Shown here in pieces: positions 15,340 to 22,945 of a stretch of DNA of 23,942 bases (its first letter is position 1; every line of letters starts with the position of its first letter). Under the pieces are notes generated by a model. That model did no database searches. It worked only from the letters and a program-made list of their open reading frames with translations, and was not told the DNA's origin. A program made the position numbers and the translations under genes. Origin of the DNA: Bacteroidales bacterium (GTDB taxonomy: Bacteria > Bacteroidota > Bacteroidia > Bacteroidales > Dysgonomonadaceae); NCBI GenBank assembly GCA_012798745.1, contig JAAZMQ010000156.1:1-23942 (forward strand), in the 5' to 3' direction.

Positions 15340-18012
15340 CTAATATTCATCCGCTGAACTATTTAGTTTCAGCAGTTTCATCCCTTCTACCACAATAATA
15401 GGAATCAGTGAAAGCAACAACACATACATCCAATGCTCTCCGTTCATGGCAACTGTACCAAAAATATTCATTACAGGCGGTATCAGAAGAATAAAAGCCA
15501 TCAATGCTGCTGAAGCAAGAATAGCACCTATCAACGCTTTATTGCGAAACAGGCTGATTTTGAAACAAGATATTTTGTTGGAATGTAAATTCCGGACATG
15601 AACCAACTGCGAAAACCCCAGTACAGCAAAAGCCATGGTCTGCCCTAAGGACTGACCACCATCTTTAAATCCGATCAGATAGGCTGCTAGCGAAATCAAT
15701 CCGATAGTCGTTCCCTGATACCCAATACGCCAAACCATTCCCCGCGTGAAAAATCCTTTTTGGGGATCGCGCGGTTTACGTTTCATGATATCTTCCTCGG
15801 CAGGATCCATGCTCAGTGCCAAGGCGGGCAGACTGTCTGTTACCAAATTAATCCAAAGAATAAGAATAGGGGTCAACGGATTGCCGAGATTCAACAAAGA
15901 GGCAATAAAAATGAGTAAAACCTCACCTACATTAGATGATAAAAGGTATTGAATGGTTTTCAGGATATTATCATAGATACGGCGACCTTCTTCAACGGCA
16001 TTCACAATGGTAGCAAAATTATCGTCGGCAAGGATTACATCCGACACATCCTTAGCAACCTCAGTACCGGTCATGCCCATCGCAACACCCACATCGGCCT
16101 GTTTCAAAGCAGGAGCATCGTTTACACCGTCACCGGTCATGGCAACAATGTCGCCGTGGAATTGCCATCCCTTTACAATACGTACTTTGTGCGCAGGAAC
16201 CACACGCGCATAGACAGAATACGCTTTTACATGGCCATACAACTCGTCATCGCTCATTTTTTCCAGCTCGGAACCTGTAATGGCTTGATCGCCTTCTTGA
16301 TAAATCCCAACCTCTTTAGCAATGGCAAGGGCAGTTATTTTATGGTCTCCTGTGATCATTACCGGACGAATGCCGGCTATTTTGCATTTGGCTACTGCAT
16401 CTTTTACTTCGGGACGAGGGGGATCGATCATACCAAGCAATCCCACAAAAACAAGGTTATTCTCGACCGTTTCGGCAGTCACTTTTGAAGGCAGATCGTC
16501 GATATCCTTGTATGCCACAGCAAGGACCCGCAAAGCGCCTTGCGCCATCATCTCGTTCCGGGTTCTGATCTCTGCGATATCTTCTCGAGTAATCGGACGA
16601 ATATCGCCATGAACAAAAATATGAGATGTAACGCTCAGCACTTCATCTACTCCACCTTTCATATGAACACGCAACTTCCCGTTTTCCATTCTGTTGATGG
16701 TAGACATCCGCTTACGTTCGGAATCGAAAGGCACTTCAGCAACACGTGGATATTTTCCCTCTTCCTCATTTTTGTTTATCCCGAAATTCAACGCTACGTC
16801 AACGATGGCCGTTTCGGTAGGATCGCCCGAGTTTTCGTGTGTACCGTCGGGAAGCATTCTCAAATGGGCATCGGTACAAAGCAATGCACACTGTAATAAT
16901 AGTTTTTTGCCGGTATCATCTTTTGGCGAAACATTGTGATGACGGAAATCGATTTCATTATCAAATGTCCATCCTCTTACTACCGTCATTTTATTCAGGG
17001 TGAGTGTGCCCGTTTTATCGGAACAAATTACCGTAACACTGCCCAATGACTCTACCGAAGGTAACCTGCGCACAATAGCATTCACTTTTGCGAGGCGTTG
17101 CACACCAATTGAAAGTACAAGCGTAGAAACAATCTGAAGCCCTTCGGGAATAGCCGCCACAGCAAGACTGACGGCCATCATAAACATCTCGAGACGATTT
17201 TTCCCATAAAGCACGCCGACAACAAAAATGATACAGCAGATGACTATGGCTACGTAACCCAAGATTTTACCGAGCTGTTCCAGTCGTTTACCCATTGGCG
17301 TTTCGGTTGCCTCGGCATGTTGAAGCATATGTGCAATTTTGCCCACCTCGGTACTCATGCCGGTTGCCACAACAATGCCTTTCCCCCGACCATAGGTTAC
17401 GACACATGTGGAAAATGCCATGTTTTTGCGATCGCCCAATGGAATATCTTCTGCATCCAAGGCATCGGCATTTTTTTCTACAGGTACCGATTCACCGGTC
17501 AAGGCCGATTCCTGAATTTTCAAATTCACTGCTTCGATGAGTCGCATATCGGCAGGAACAATATCTCCCGTCTCCAATATTACAATGTCGCCGGGAACAA
17601 TTTCTGTAGAAGGAATTTCGATGATTTCTCCGTCACGGAGCACCTTGGAATGGGGAGCACTCATCTTTTTTAATGCCTCTAATGAAGACTGCGCCTTTTT
17701 CTCTTCAACCGTTCCGATAATGGCATTAACCACCAAAATGGCAAGAATAACTATCGTATCTAAAAATCCTTCGCCGTTTTGCAGACCAATTATTCCCGAA
17801 ATAATGGCAGCGACGAAAAGAATCATCACCATCGATCCTTTAAACTGATCGAAAAAGATTTGTAAAGTGGATTTTTGCTTGGTTGTTTCCAATCGGTTTG
17901 GACCATGAATTTCAAAGCGCTTTTTTGCTTCATCTTTCGACAAACCTCTTTCGACAGATACCCCAAATTGTTGAAGTATCTCATCTATGTTTTGATTATA
18001 ATAATGTTTCAT
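15340..18012 (-). CDS. P2-type Ca2+-transporting ATPase
   Basis: The 890-residue protein pumps cations out of the cytoplasm at the cost of ATP. It has the cation-ATPase N-terminus, an actuator domain with TGES (172-175), the phosphorylated Asp332 in CSDKTGTLT, the hinge motif MTGDGVNDAPALKQADVG, and about ten membrane helices. Residues matching the Ca2+ site are Glu290 (PEGL in M4), Glu in SSNVGEV (M5) and Asn/Asp in WINLVTD (M6). The M4 motif reads PEGLQ where PEGLP is usual. The PMCA/SERCA-like group is clear; Ca2+ is the most likely substrate but other divalent ions cannot be excluded. It is a single-gene transcript with a complete promoter, a structured leader and its own terminator. Confidence 0.93.
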   Translation of the reverse strand: MKHYYNQNIDEILQQFGVSVERGLSKDEAKKRFEIHGPNRLETTKQKSTLQIFFDQFKGSMVMILFVAAIISGIIGLQNGEGFLDTIVILAILVVNAIIGTVEEKKAQSSLEALKKMSAPHSKVLRDGEIIEIPSTEIVPGDIVILETGDIVPADMRLIEAVNLKIQESALTGESVPVEKNADALDAEDIPLGDRKNMAFSTCVVTYGRGKGIVVATGMSTEVGKIAHMLQHAEATETPMGKRLEQLGKILGYVAIVICCIIFVVGVLYGKNRLEMFMMAVSLAVAAIPEGLQIVSTLVLSIGVQRLAKVNAIVRRLPSVESLGSVTVICSDKTGTLTLNKMTVVRGWTFDNEIDFRHHNVSPKDDTGKKLLLQCALLCTDAHLRMLPDGTHENSGDPTETAIVDVALNFGINKNEEEGKYPRVAEVPFDSERKRMSTINRMENGKLRVHMKGGVDEVLSVTSHIFVHGDIRPITREDIAEIRTRNEMMAQGALRVLAVAYKDIDDLPSKVTAETVENNLVFVGLLGMIDPPRPEVKDAVAKCKIAGIRPVMITGDHKITALAIAKEVGIYQEGDQAITGSELEKMSDDELYGHVKAYSVYARVVPAHKVRIVKGWQFHGDIVAMTGDGVNDAPALKQADVGVAMGMTGTEVAKDVSDVILADDNFATIVNAVEEGRRIYDNILKTIQYLLSSNVGEVLLIFIASLLNLGNPLTPILILWINLVTDSLPALALSMDPAEEDIMKRKPRDPQKGFFTRGMVWRIGYQGTTIGLISLAAYLIGFKDGGQSLGQTMAFAVLGFSQLVHVRNLHSNKISCFKISLFRNKALIGAILASAALMAFILLIPPVMNIFGTVAMNGEHWMYVLLLSLIPIIVVEGMKLLKLNSSADEY

Positions 18013-18027
18013 TGAATCGTTATATTA

Positions 18028-18132
18028 AACTGTTTAAAAAAACGAGTGAAAAGTTCAGTGCATGAAAGCACAAACAAAAGCATATGCACACAGAAACGTG
18101 CAACGTTTTAAACAGTTCCGGGGTCAACACCC
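18028..18132 (-). promoter_or_regulatory. Structured 5' leader of the calcium ATPase, candidate cis-acting RNA
   Basis: In minus-strand order: a small GGGT-GTTG-ACCC hairpin (18121-18132), then AACTGTTTAAAACG (18104-18117) pairing with CGTTTTTTTAAACAGTT (18028-18044) as a long-range stem of 12 bp plus 2 bp beyond a 3-base bulge. Enclosed are two hairpins: TGCAC/GTGCA (18085-18102) and GTGC/GCAC (18058-18071), the latter extendable by GTT/AAC. Together they make a three-way junction ending 15 bases before the ATG. It does not resemble a riboswitch class I know, including the Mg2+ and Mn2+ ones. Its regulatory role is inferred. Confidence 0.5.
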
Positions 18133-18158
18133 GACATCCATAATTGCTTAATGATCCA

Positions 18159-18189
18159 CAAACTTATCTTATTAATTATTAACAGCAAA
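18159..18189 (-). promoter_or_regulatory. Promoter of the calcium ATPase gene
   Basis: The minus strand has TTTG (18186-18189), exactly 19 bases, then TAAGTTTG (18159-18166), a full match to the Bacteroides promoter. Transcription would start near 18152, giving a leader of about 140 bases. Confidence 0.72.
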
Positions 18190-18313
18190 AAAAGAGGGTA
18201 TCGAATAAATACAGATTGAATCATTTTACGAAATTTTATCAGTGCAATTTGTAATAAACAAATACCTAATCCAAATTGTTTACACAATTTTAAATCGAAT
18301 TGAAGAAGCAACA

Positions 18314-18347
18314 AAAAATAGGAGCATAAAAAAGAGCCCCTATTTTT
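18314..18347. repeat. 12-bp inverted repeat between the divergent promoters
   Basis: AAAAATAGGAGC (18314-18325) and GCCCCTATTTTT (18336-18347) pair at 11 of 12 positions around a 10-base loop. It has A and T runs on its outer arms like a bidirectional terminator, though no gene ends here. It may insulate the two divergent transcription units or terminate a short transcript. Confidence 0.55.
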
Positions 18348-18374
18348 ATGTTATAAAACATACTTTTGTAACAT
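18347..18374. promoter_or_regulatory. Dyad and second candidate -7 element upstream of the EF-G2 gene
   Basis: TATGTT-ATAA-AACATA (18347-18362) is a perfect 6-bp-arm dyad, and ATGTTA/TAACAT (18348-18353 / 18369-18374) forms a second, wider one. They flank or overlap TACTTTTG (18361-18368), a match to the -7 consensus on the plus strand. A dimeric regulator could bind here. Confidence 0.35.
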
Positions 18375-18434
18375 TATTGTATATTTCTTGGATTGTATGG
18401 TTTTTTTTAACTTGCAACCGCTTTTTTTTAAGAT

Positions 18435-18468
18435 ACGACTTTGCATTTTTTGCATGAAGCAAAGTCGT
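18435..18468 (+). promoter_or_regulatory. 10-bp inverted repeat overlapping the EF-G2 promoter
   Basis: ACGACTTTGC (18435-18444) and GCAAAGTCGT (18459-18468) are perfect inverted repeats with a 14-base spacer that holds the -33 box. The right arm is followed by TTTTAATTTTG. As DNA it could be an operator; as RNA made from an upstream start it would be a terminator-like attenuator 45 bases before the gene. Confidence 0.55.
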
Positions 18469-18478
18469 TTTAATTTTG
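18449..18478 (+). promoter_or_regulatory. Promoter of the EF-G2 gene
   Basis: TTTG (18449-18452), an 18-base gap and TAATTTTG (18471-18478) match the Bacteroides promoter. Transcription would start near 18484, leaving a leader of about 28 bases. Confidence 0.6.
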
Positions 18479-18512
18479 TAACTCCAAATACTTTTTAATA
18501 AATACTCCGATC

Positions 18513-20666
18513 ATGAAAGTATATCAAACAAAAGACATTAAAAATATTGCTATCATAGGCAATTCGGAATCAGGAAAGACCACCCTCGCAGAAGCTATGC
18601 TTTTCGAGAGTGGTCTTATAAAACGTCGTGGAACGGTAGAAAGCGGAAATACCGTCAGTGATTATTTTCCTGTAGAAAAAGAATACGGCTATTCGGTATT
18701 TCCAACCGTATTTTCCTTCGAATGGAAAGACAAAAAAATGAATTTCATTGATTGTCCGGGAGCTGACGATTTTATCGGTGGAGTTATCACTGCACTTAAT
18801 GTAACCGAAACTGCACTGATGGTTATCCACGCAGCCAACGGAATTGAAGTAGGAACAATAAATCAATTTCACTATACAGAAGACCTGAATAAACCTGTTG
18901 TATTTGTTGTCAACCAGATGGATAACGAAAAAGCCGACTACGACAACACCCTTGCAGGCATGAAAGAAATGTGGGGAAACAAGGTGATCCCCATACAATA
19001 CCCCATCGGCAGCGGAAGCTCATTCGAAGGCATTGTCGATGTCTTAAAACAAAAGATGTATAAATGGAAACCCGGTGCAACAGCGCCTGATGTGATGGAT
19101 ATTCCGGATAATGAAAAAGCCCGTGCCGACGAATTATATAAAGTACTGCTGGAAGCTGCTGCTGAAAACGATGAAGAGTTGATGGAAAAATATTTCGAAC
19201 AGGGGACATTGTCTGAAGAAGAAATGAAGGAAGGAATCCAAAAAGGGTTAATCGACCGCAGTATTTTCCCCGTATTCTGTGTCTCGGCAGCAAAAAATAT
19301 GGGCGTACACAGGGTGATGAATTTTCTTAGTGCCGTGGCCCCCTCTCCCGATCAAATGCCTGCACCAAAAAACACCGAAGGCAAGGAAGTAAAACCCGAT
19401 CCCAATGCTTCAACAAGTCTTTTCGTTTTTAAAACTACCGTTGAACCGCATATCGGGGAAATTTCCTACTTTAAAGTTATGTCGGGTACTGTAAAAGAAG
19501 GCGACGATCTGACCAATGCTAACCGTGGTTCCAAAGAACGTTTGGCTCAGATTTTTTCTGTAGCCGGACAAATCCGCACCAAAGTAGAGGAAATGCAGGC
19601 AGGAGACATTGGTGCTGCTGTAAAACTAAAAGATGTACGCACCGGCGATACACTGAATGCCAAAGGCGCAGACAACCGATTCGATTTCATCAAATATCCC
19701 GAACCCCGTTATCGAAGAGCTATCAAGCCATTAAACGAAGCCAATGCAGAAAAACTAAACGAGGCACTCATACGCATGCACGAAGAAGATCCCACGTGGA
19801 TTTCGGAAATATCGAAAGAATTGAAGCAAACCATTGTTTCGGGACAAGGCGAATTTCACCTGAAAACACTCAAATGGAGATTAGAAAACAACGACAAAAT
19901 TGAAGTAGAATTTCTTGAGCCGAAAATTCCCTATCGTGAAACAATCACCAAAGCAGCTCGTGCCGATTACCGTCACAAAAAGCAATCGGGAGGAGCCGGA
20001 CAGTTTGGTGAAGTTCATCTCATCGTGGAGCCTTATTCCGAAGGCATGCCGATGCCGGACGTATATAAATTCAACGGACAAGAATTCAAAGTGCAAGCAC
20101 GTGATGTGCAAGAAATCGACCTTGAATGGGGAGGAAAGCTGGTTTTCGTAAACAGCATTGTAGGGGGGTCCATCGATTCACGCTTCATGCCGGCTATCTT
20201 GAAAGGAATCATGAGCCGCATGGAACAAGGGCCTTTAACGGGATCGTATGCACGCGACGTGCGCGTAATTGTATATGATGGTAAGATGCATCCCGTAGAT
20301 TCCAACGAAATCTCTTTCATGCTTGCCGGACGCAATGCCTTCAGTATAGCATTCAAAAATGCCGGGCCCAAAATCCTTGAACCCATTTACGAGGTTACAG
20401 TTTCCGTACCTTCGGAATACATGGGTGACGTGATGAGCGACCTGCAAACGCGACGGGCAATGATTATGGGTATGGATAGGGACAAATATTTCGAAAAAAT
20501 CAAAGCCAGAGTGCCTTTGAAAGAAATGGGTTCATATGCCACTTCTCTTAGTTCAATCACAGGAGGACGAGCATCCTTTACCATGAAGTTTGCTGCTTAT
20601 GAACTTGTGCCTTCGGATATTCAAGAAAAACTCCTGAAAGAATACGAGGCAAGCGAAAAAGAATAG
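18513..20666 (+). CDS. fusA2: Elongation factor G paralogue EF-G2, predicted GTPase-deficient
   Basis: The 717-residue protein has all EF-G domains: G domain (~8-280), domain II (~305-390), III, IV with the tip HPVDSNE, and V. The G motifs are altered: the P-loop reads GNSESGKTT (16-24) instead of GHVDAGKTT, switch II reads DCPGADDF so the catalytic histidine of DTPGH is Ala84, and NKMD reads NQMD (134-137). This matches EF-G2 of Bacteroides thetaiotaomicron (BT_2167), reported to translocate ribosomes without hydrolysing GTP and to be induced on carbon limitation by the CRP-like regulator Cur (BT4338). The main EF-G gene is not in this window. Its promoter region contains dyads listed separately. 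Orthology is inferred from motifs, not from a search. Confidence 0.92.
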   Translation: MKVYQTKDIKNIAIIGNSESGKTTLAEAMLFESGLIKRRGTVESGNTVSDYFPVEKEYGYSVFPTVFSFEWKDKKMNFIDCPGADDFIGGVITALNVTETALMVIHAANGIEVGTINQFHYTEDLNKPVVFVVNQMDNEKADYDNTLAGMKEMWGNKVIPIQYPIGSGSSFEGIVDVLKQKMYKWKPGATAPDVMDIPDNEKARADELYKVLLEAAAENDEELMEKYFEQGTLSEEEMKEGIQKGLIDRSIFPVFCVSAAKNMGVHRVMNFLSAVAPSPDQMPAPKNTEGKEVKPDPNASTSLFVFKTTVEPHIGEISYFKVMSGTVKEGDDLTNANRGSKERLAQIFSVAGQIRTKVEEMQAGDIGAAVKLKDVRTGDTLNAKGADNRFDFIKYPEPRYRRAIKPLNEANAEKLNEALIRMHEEDPTWISEISKELKQTIVSGQGEFHLKTLKWRLENNDKIEVEFLEPKIPYRETITKAARADYRHKKQSGGAGQFGEVHLIVEPYSEGMPMPDVYKFNGQEFKVQARDVQEIDLEWGGKLVFVNSIVGGSIDSRFMPAILKGIMSRMEQGPLTGSYARDVRVIVYDGKMHPVDSNEISFMLAGRNAFSIAFKNAGPKILEPIYEVTVSVPSEYMGDVMSDLQTRRAMIMGMDRDKYFEKIKARVPLKEMGSYATSLSSITGGRASFTMKFAAYELVPSDIQEKLLKEYEASEKE

Positions 20667-20697
20667 TAGGTTTTCTCTAACAACCCTATCTAAAAAC

Positions 20698-20738
20698 TTA
20701 TCCCCCGCAGAGCGAAAAAATTGCTTTGCGGGGGATAA
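20698..20738. terminator. Strong hairpin terminator after the EF-G2 gene
   Basis: TTATCCCCCGCAGAGC (20698-20713) pairs with GCTTTGCGGGGGATAA (20723-20738) over 16 positions with one G-U. The loop is GAAAAAATT. The stem is very stable but only a mixed A/T tract follows, so termination is likely rather than certain. Confidence 0.8.
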
Positions 20739-20816
20739 AATCAAAATTTTATCGTACTTTTACAAAAGAAGTACCTTAAAGCATATATTACAATACGCTC
20801 AATAAACGATTCAAAA

Positions 20817-21524
20817 ATGAAGAAAATATTTTATATCCTGTTTTTTCTTATCCTTTCTATAACAGCATATTCCCAACAGTATGAAGGTGTTTTTAAGGAA
20901 GGTAACGATGTGCTTAAATTTGAGAATGGGAAAGTGTATTTTAATATGGATGAAATGGGCAACATGATAACCAACAAAGTAGGTGAAGGCAGTTATGAAA
21001 TTTTGGGCGACTATTTACTAGTAAAAACAGGAGAATATCCGGGAGAAAAATCGACTGTACAGCCGCTTCCGGGATCAAAAGAAGACTCTGTAGGGATCAA
21101 GGTAACAGATAACCGCAATTTTTCTTTGCCGGGAATTCTAGTAGAACTCCTGAATTCATCGGCAAAAACCTTATATGGAGGAGCAACAGACAGCGAAGGA
21201 AAATTTTATTTCAAAAAAAATCCGAAAGCCCATACCATAAGAGTATCCGACATGGGATACGACAATATTTCTTTTCCATACGATCCAACAAATGATTTTC
21301 TAGTAAAATTGGTCAAAAACGATATCATAGAAAATCAAACCGTCGTTTTCAGATTGAAAAAAGTGGATGATGAAACATTATCCGTTTTACTTTTGTCGAG
21401 CGATTTCAATCCCGGAAAAAATCAACAGAAAGAGCTTGAAAAATTAGACAAGAAAGCCCGTAAAAGCAATTACATCGACAAACGACTAAAAAAGGAATAC
21501 GAGCCCTATCAGCCCAATCTCTAG
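20817..21524 (+). CDS. Exported protein with a carboxypeptidase-regulatory-like domain, function unknown
   Basis: The 235-residue protein has a signal peptide (MKKIFYILFFLILSITAYS, cleavage before QQ). Residues ~20-80 form a small beta-rich part (YEGVFKEGNDVLKFENGKVYF; GEGSYEILGDYLLVKTGEY). Residues ~92-165 resemble a CarboxypepD_reg-like beta sandwich (GIKVTDNRNFSLPGILVEL; GGATDSEGKFYFKK). The C-terminus is highly charged (KELEKLDKKARKSNYIDKR). This two-part layout occurs in Bacteroidota secreted proteins of unknown role. No promoter match is clear in the 150-base gap upstream. Its 3' end converges on the creatininase-family gene. Confidence 0.75.
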   Translation: MKKIFYILFFLILSITAYSQQYEGVFKEGNDVLKFENGKVYFNMDEMGNMITNKVGEGSYEILGDYLLVKTGEYPGEKSTVQPLPGSKEDSVGIKVTDNRNFSLPGILVELLNSSAKTLYGGATDSEGKFYFKKNPKAHTIRVSDMGYDNISFPYDPTNDFLVKLVKNDIIENQTVVFRLKKVDDETLSVLLLSSDFNPGKNQQKELEKLDKKARKSNYIDKRLKKEYEPYQPNL

Positions 21525-21551
21525 CAATAATATATACTTTAGTTATTGCTG
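21522..21551. repeat. Hairpin spanning the stop codons of two convergent genes
   Basis: AGCAATAA (21523-21530) and TTATTGCT (21543-21550) form a perfect 8-bp stem that includes the stop codon of each gene. No U-run follows on either strand, so it may act as a weak two-way terminator or a 3'-end protecting structure. Confidence 0.45.
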
Positions 21552-22427
21552 TGTTTTCAACGGATTTTCCGCTTCATTAAAAAACTGCTCCTGCAATGTG
21601 GGAACATTTGAGTCGGCCTTAATATTACGAATACTCTCTACGAATTGCTCCACCACCGCATTCAAAAGAATTTCACCTGCTGCTGCGTTCGCCTTACTTC
21701 CATCGCCGGAATAATGATTGGGGTACTTAGCATACCACCAGATACCCGAATAAACATGCGGAAGATTCTTTAATCTGTCTTGATCTATACCCGATTGCAG
21801 ACCGGCTCTTTCGGTATGTACCAAATCGGGAACAATAGCCTTCATCATCGATGTTTCGCGATTTCCCGCATGCTGATCGTAGGGATCGTGCTGCGTTAAA
21901 GCTTCCGCTTTTTTGATCACTTCGGGATCATATGTCGGCTGAAACCAATAAAGAGCGTAATCGCGTCGCTCTGACAATTGAGCCATTCCAAAATATTCCA
22001 AAAAAGCATTATTGCCGCCATGTCCGTTGAAAATGATAATTTTTTTGAAACCGTTCCGGCTCAATTCGTTTAATGTTTCCTGTAATATTTTCCATATTAA
22101 TTCCGGAGAATAAGCAATGGTGCCGGGTTGATGCCGTGCTTCGTTAATTTGACTGAAATAATACCACGGAAAAACAACCGTATATTCTTTTTCAGCTGCG
22201 CGCAATGCTATTTCTCGTGCTGTTAACAAATCTGTTCCAAGAGGCAGGTGAGGACCATGCTTCTCAAAAACGCCGATAGGCAAAATAATCGTTTCTGAAC
22301 TTTTTTCAACAGCCTTCACAAAGTCGGGGGCTGTTAACTCTTCCATTTTATAAGATAGTTGATCCTGAGCCGATGCATTCGGCAAAAAAACCATCAATAA
22401 AAACAATAAAATGAACACGTTTTTCAT
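21543..22427 (-). CDS. Exported creatininase-family amidohydrolase
   Basis: The 294-residue protein has a signal peptide (ending PNASA, ~20) followed by a creatininase fold. Metal-site motifs are complete: Glu55 and His57 in GVFEKHGPHLPLGTD with Asp66, His136 in NGHGGN, and Glu191 in HAGNRETS. Family members open cyclic amides such as creatinine or act in cofactor synthesis (ArfB, MftE); the substrate here is unknown. Export is unusual compared with the cytoplasmic creatininases and points to a periplasmic substrate. A TATCTTTG lies only 15 bases upstream of the start codon; co-transcription from ftsZ-yqeY (41-base gap) is also possible. Confidence 0.85.
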   Translation of the reverse strand: MKNVFILLFLLMVFLPNASAQDQLSYKMEELTAPDFVKAVEKSSETIILPIGVFEKHGPHLPLGTDLLTAREIALRAAEKEYTVVFPWYYFSQINEARHQPGTIAYSPELIWKILQETLNELSRNGFKKIIIFNGHGGNNAFLEYFGMAQLSERRDYALYWFQPTYDPEVIKKAEALTQHDPYDQHAGNRETSMMKAIVPDLVHTERAGLQSGIDQDRLKNLPHVYSGIWWYAKYPNHYSGDGSKANAAAGEILLNAVVEQFVESIRNIKADSNVPTLQEQFFNEAENPLKTQQ

Positions 22428-22441
22428 AAAGATATAATATT

Positions 22442-22449
22442 CAAAGATA
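22442..22449 (-). promoter_or_regulatory. Candidate -7 element close to the creatininase start
   Basis: The minus strand reads TATCTTTG, a full match to TAnnTTTG, but the -33 box is missing. The leader would be only about 8 bases, so the mRNA would be almost leaderless. Confidence 0.35.
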
Positions 22450-22468
22450 TTTTTAATAAAAAACGATA

Positions 22469-22918
22469 TTAACTTAATAATTTTTTTACCACTTCAGAAA
22501 TTAGACGACCGTCGGCTTTCCCGGCAAGTTGTTTGGTGGCAATCCCCATCACTTTGCCCATATCTTTCATGGAAGTGGCACCAACATCGGCAATAATTTT
22601 TTTCAACACCACTTCCAATTCTTCGGAAGTCATTTGTTCGGGCAAAAATTCCTGAATAATGTTTAATTGAGCCAATTCGGTTTCTGCCAAATCGGAACGA
22701 TTCTGCGACAAATAAATATCGGCACTATCTCTTCGCTGTTTGGCCATTTTCTGCAATATAGCCATAGCAGCTTCATCCGAAAGCTCATTATGAGCACCCT
22801 TGGCAGCCCTTGCTTCCAAAAATTCTTTTTTAATTCCCCGCAATGCCTCCAACCTGACTTTATCTTGTGCAAGCATTGCTTTTTTTATTTCTTCACTAAT
22901 CGTATCAAATAAATTCAT
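22469..22918 (-). CDS. GatB/YqeY-domain protein
   Basis: This 149-residue all-helical protein has the YqeY layout: N-terminal LFDTISEEIKKAMLAQDKVRLEALRGIKKE, a middle stretch with QRRDSADIY and EFLPEQMTSEEL, and the C-terminal MGKVMGIATKQLAGKADGRLISEVVKKLL. The domain is shared with the tail of GatB, which binds tRNA in the Asp/Glu-tRNA amidotransferase, and a role in tRNA metabolism has been proposed for the stand-alone form but not proven. It lies 27 bases behind ftsZ, a pairing commonly seen in Bacteroidota, and is probably on the same transcript. Confidence 0.92.
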   Translation of the reverse strand: MNLFDTISEEIKKAMLAQDKVRLEALRGIKKEFLEARAAKGAHNELSDEAAMAILQKMAKQRRDSADIYLSQNRSDLAETELAQLNIIQEFLPEQMTSEELEVVLKKIIADVGATSMKDMGKVMGIATKQLAGKADGRLISEVVKKLLS

Positions 22919-22945
22919 GTATTTATATGTTAAAAAATTCTATTT

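Noticed and set aside
18108..18314. 68-codon minus-strand frame upstream of the Ca2+ ATPase
   Set aside because: It runs through the ATPase promoter and leader and its composition is that of AT-rich non-coding DNA.
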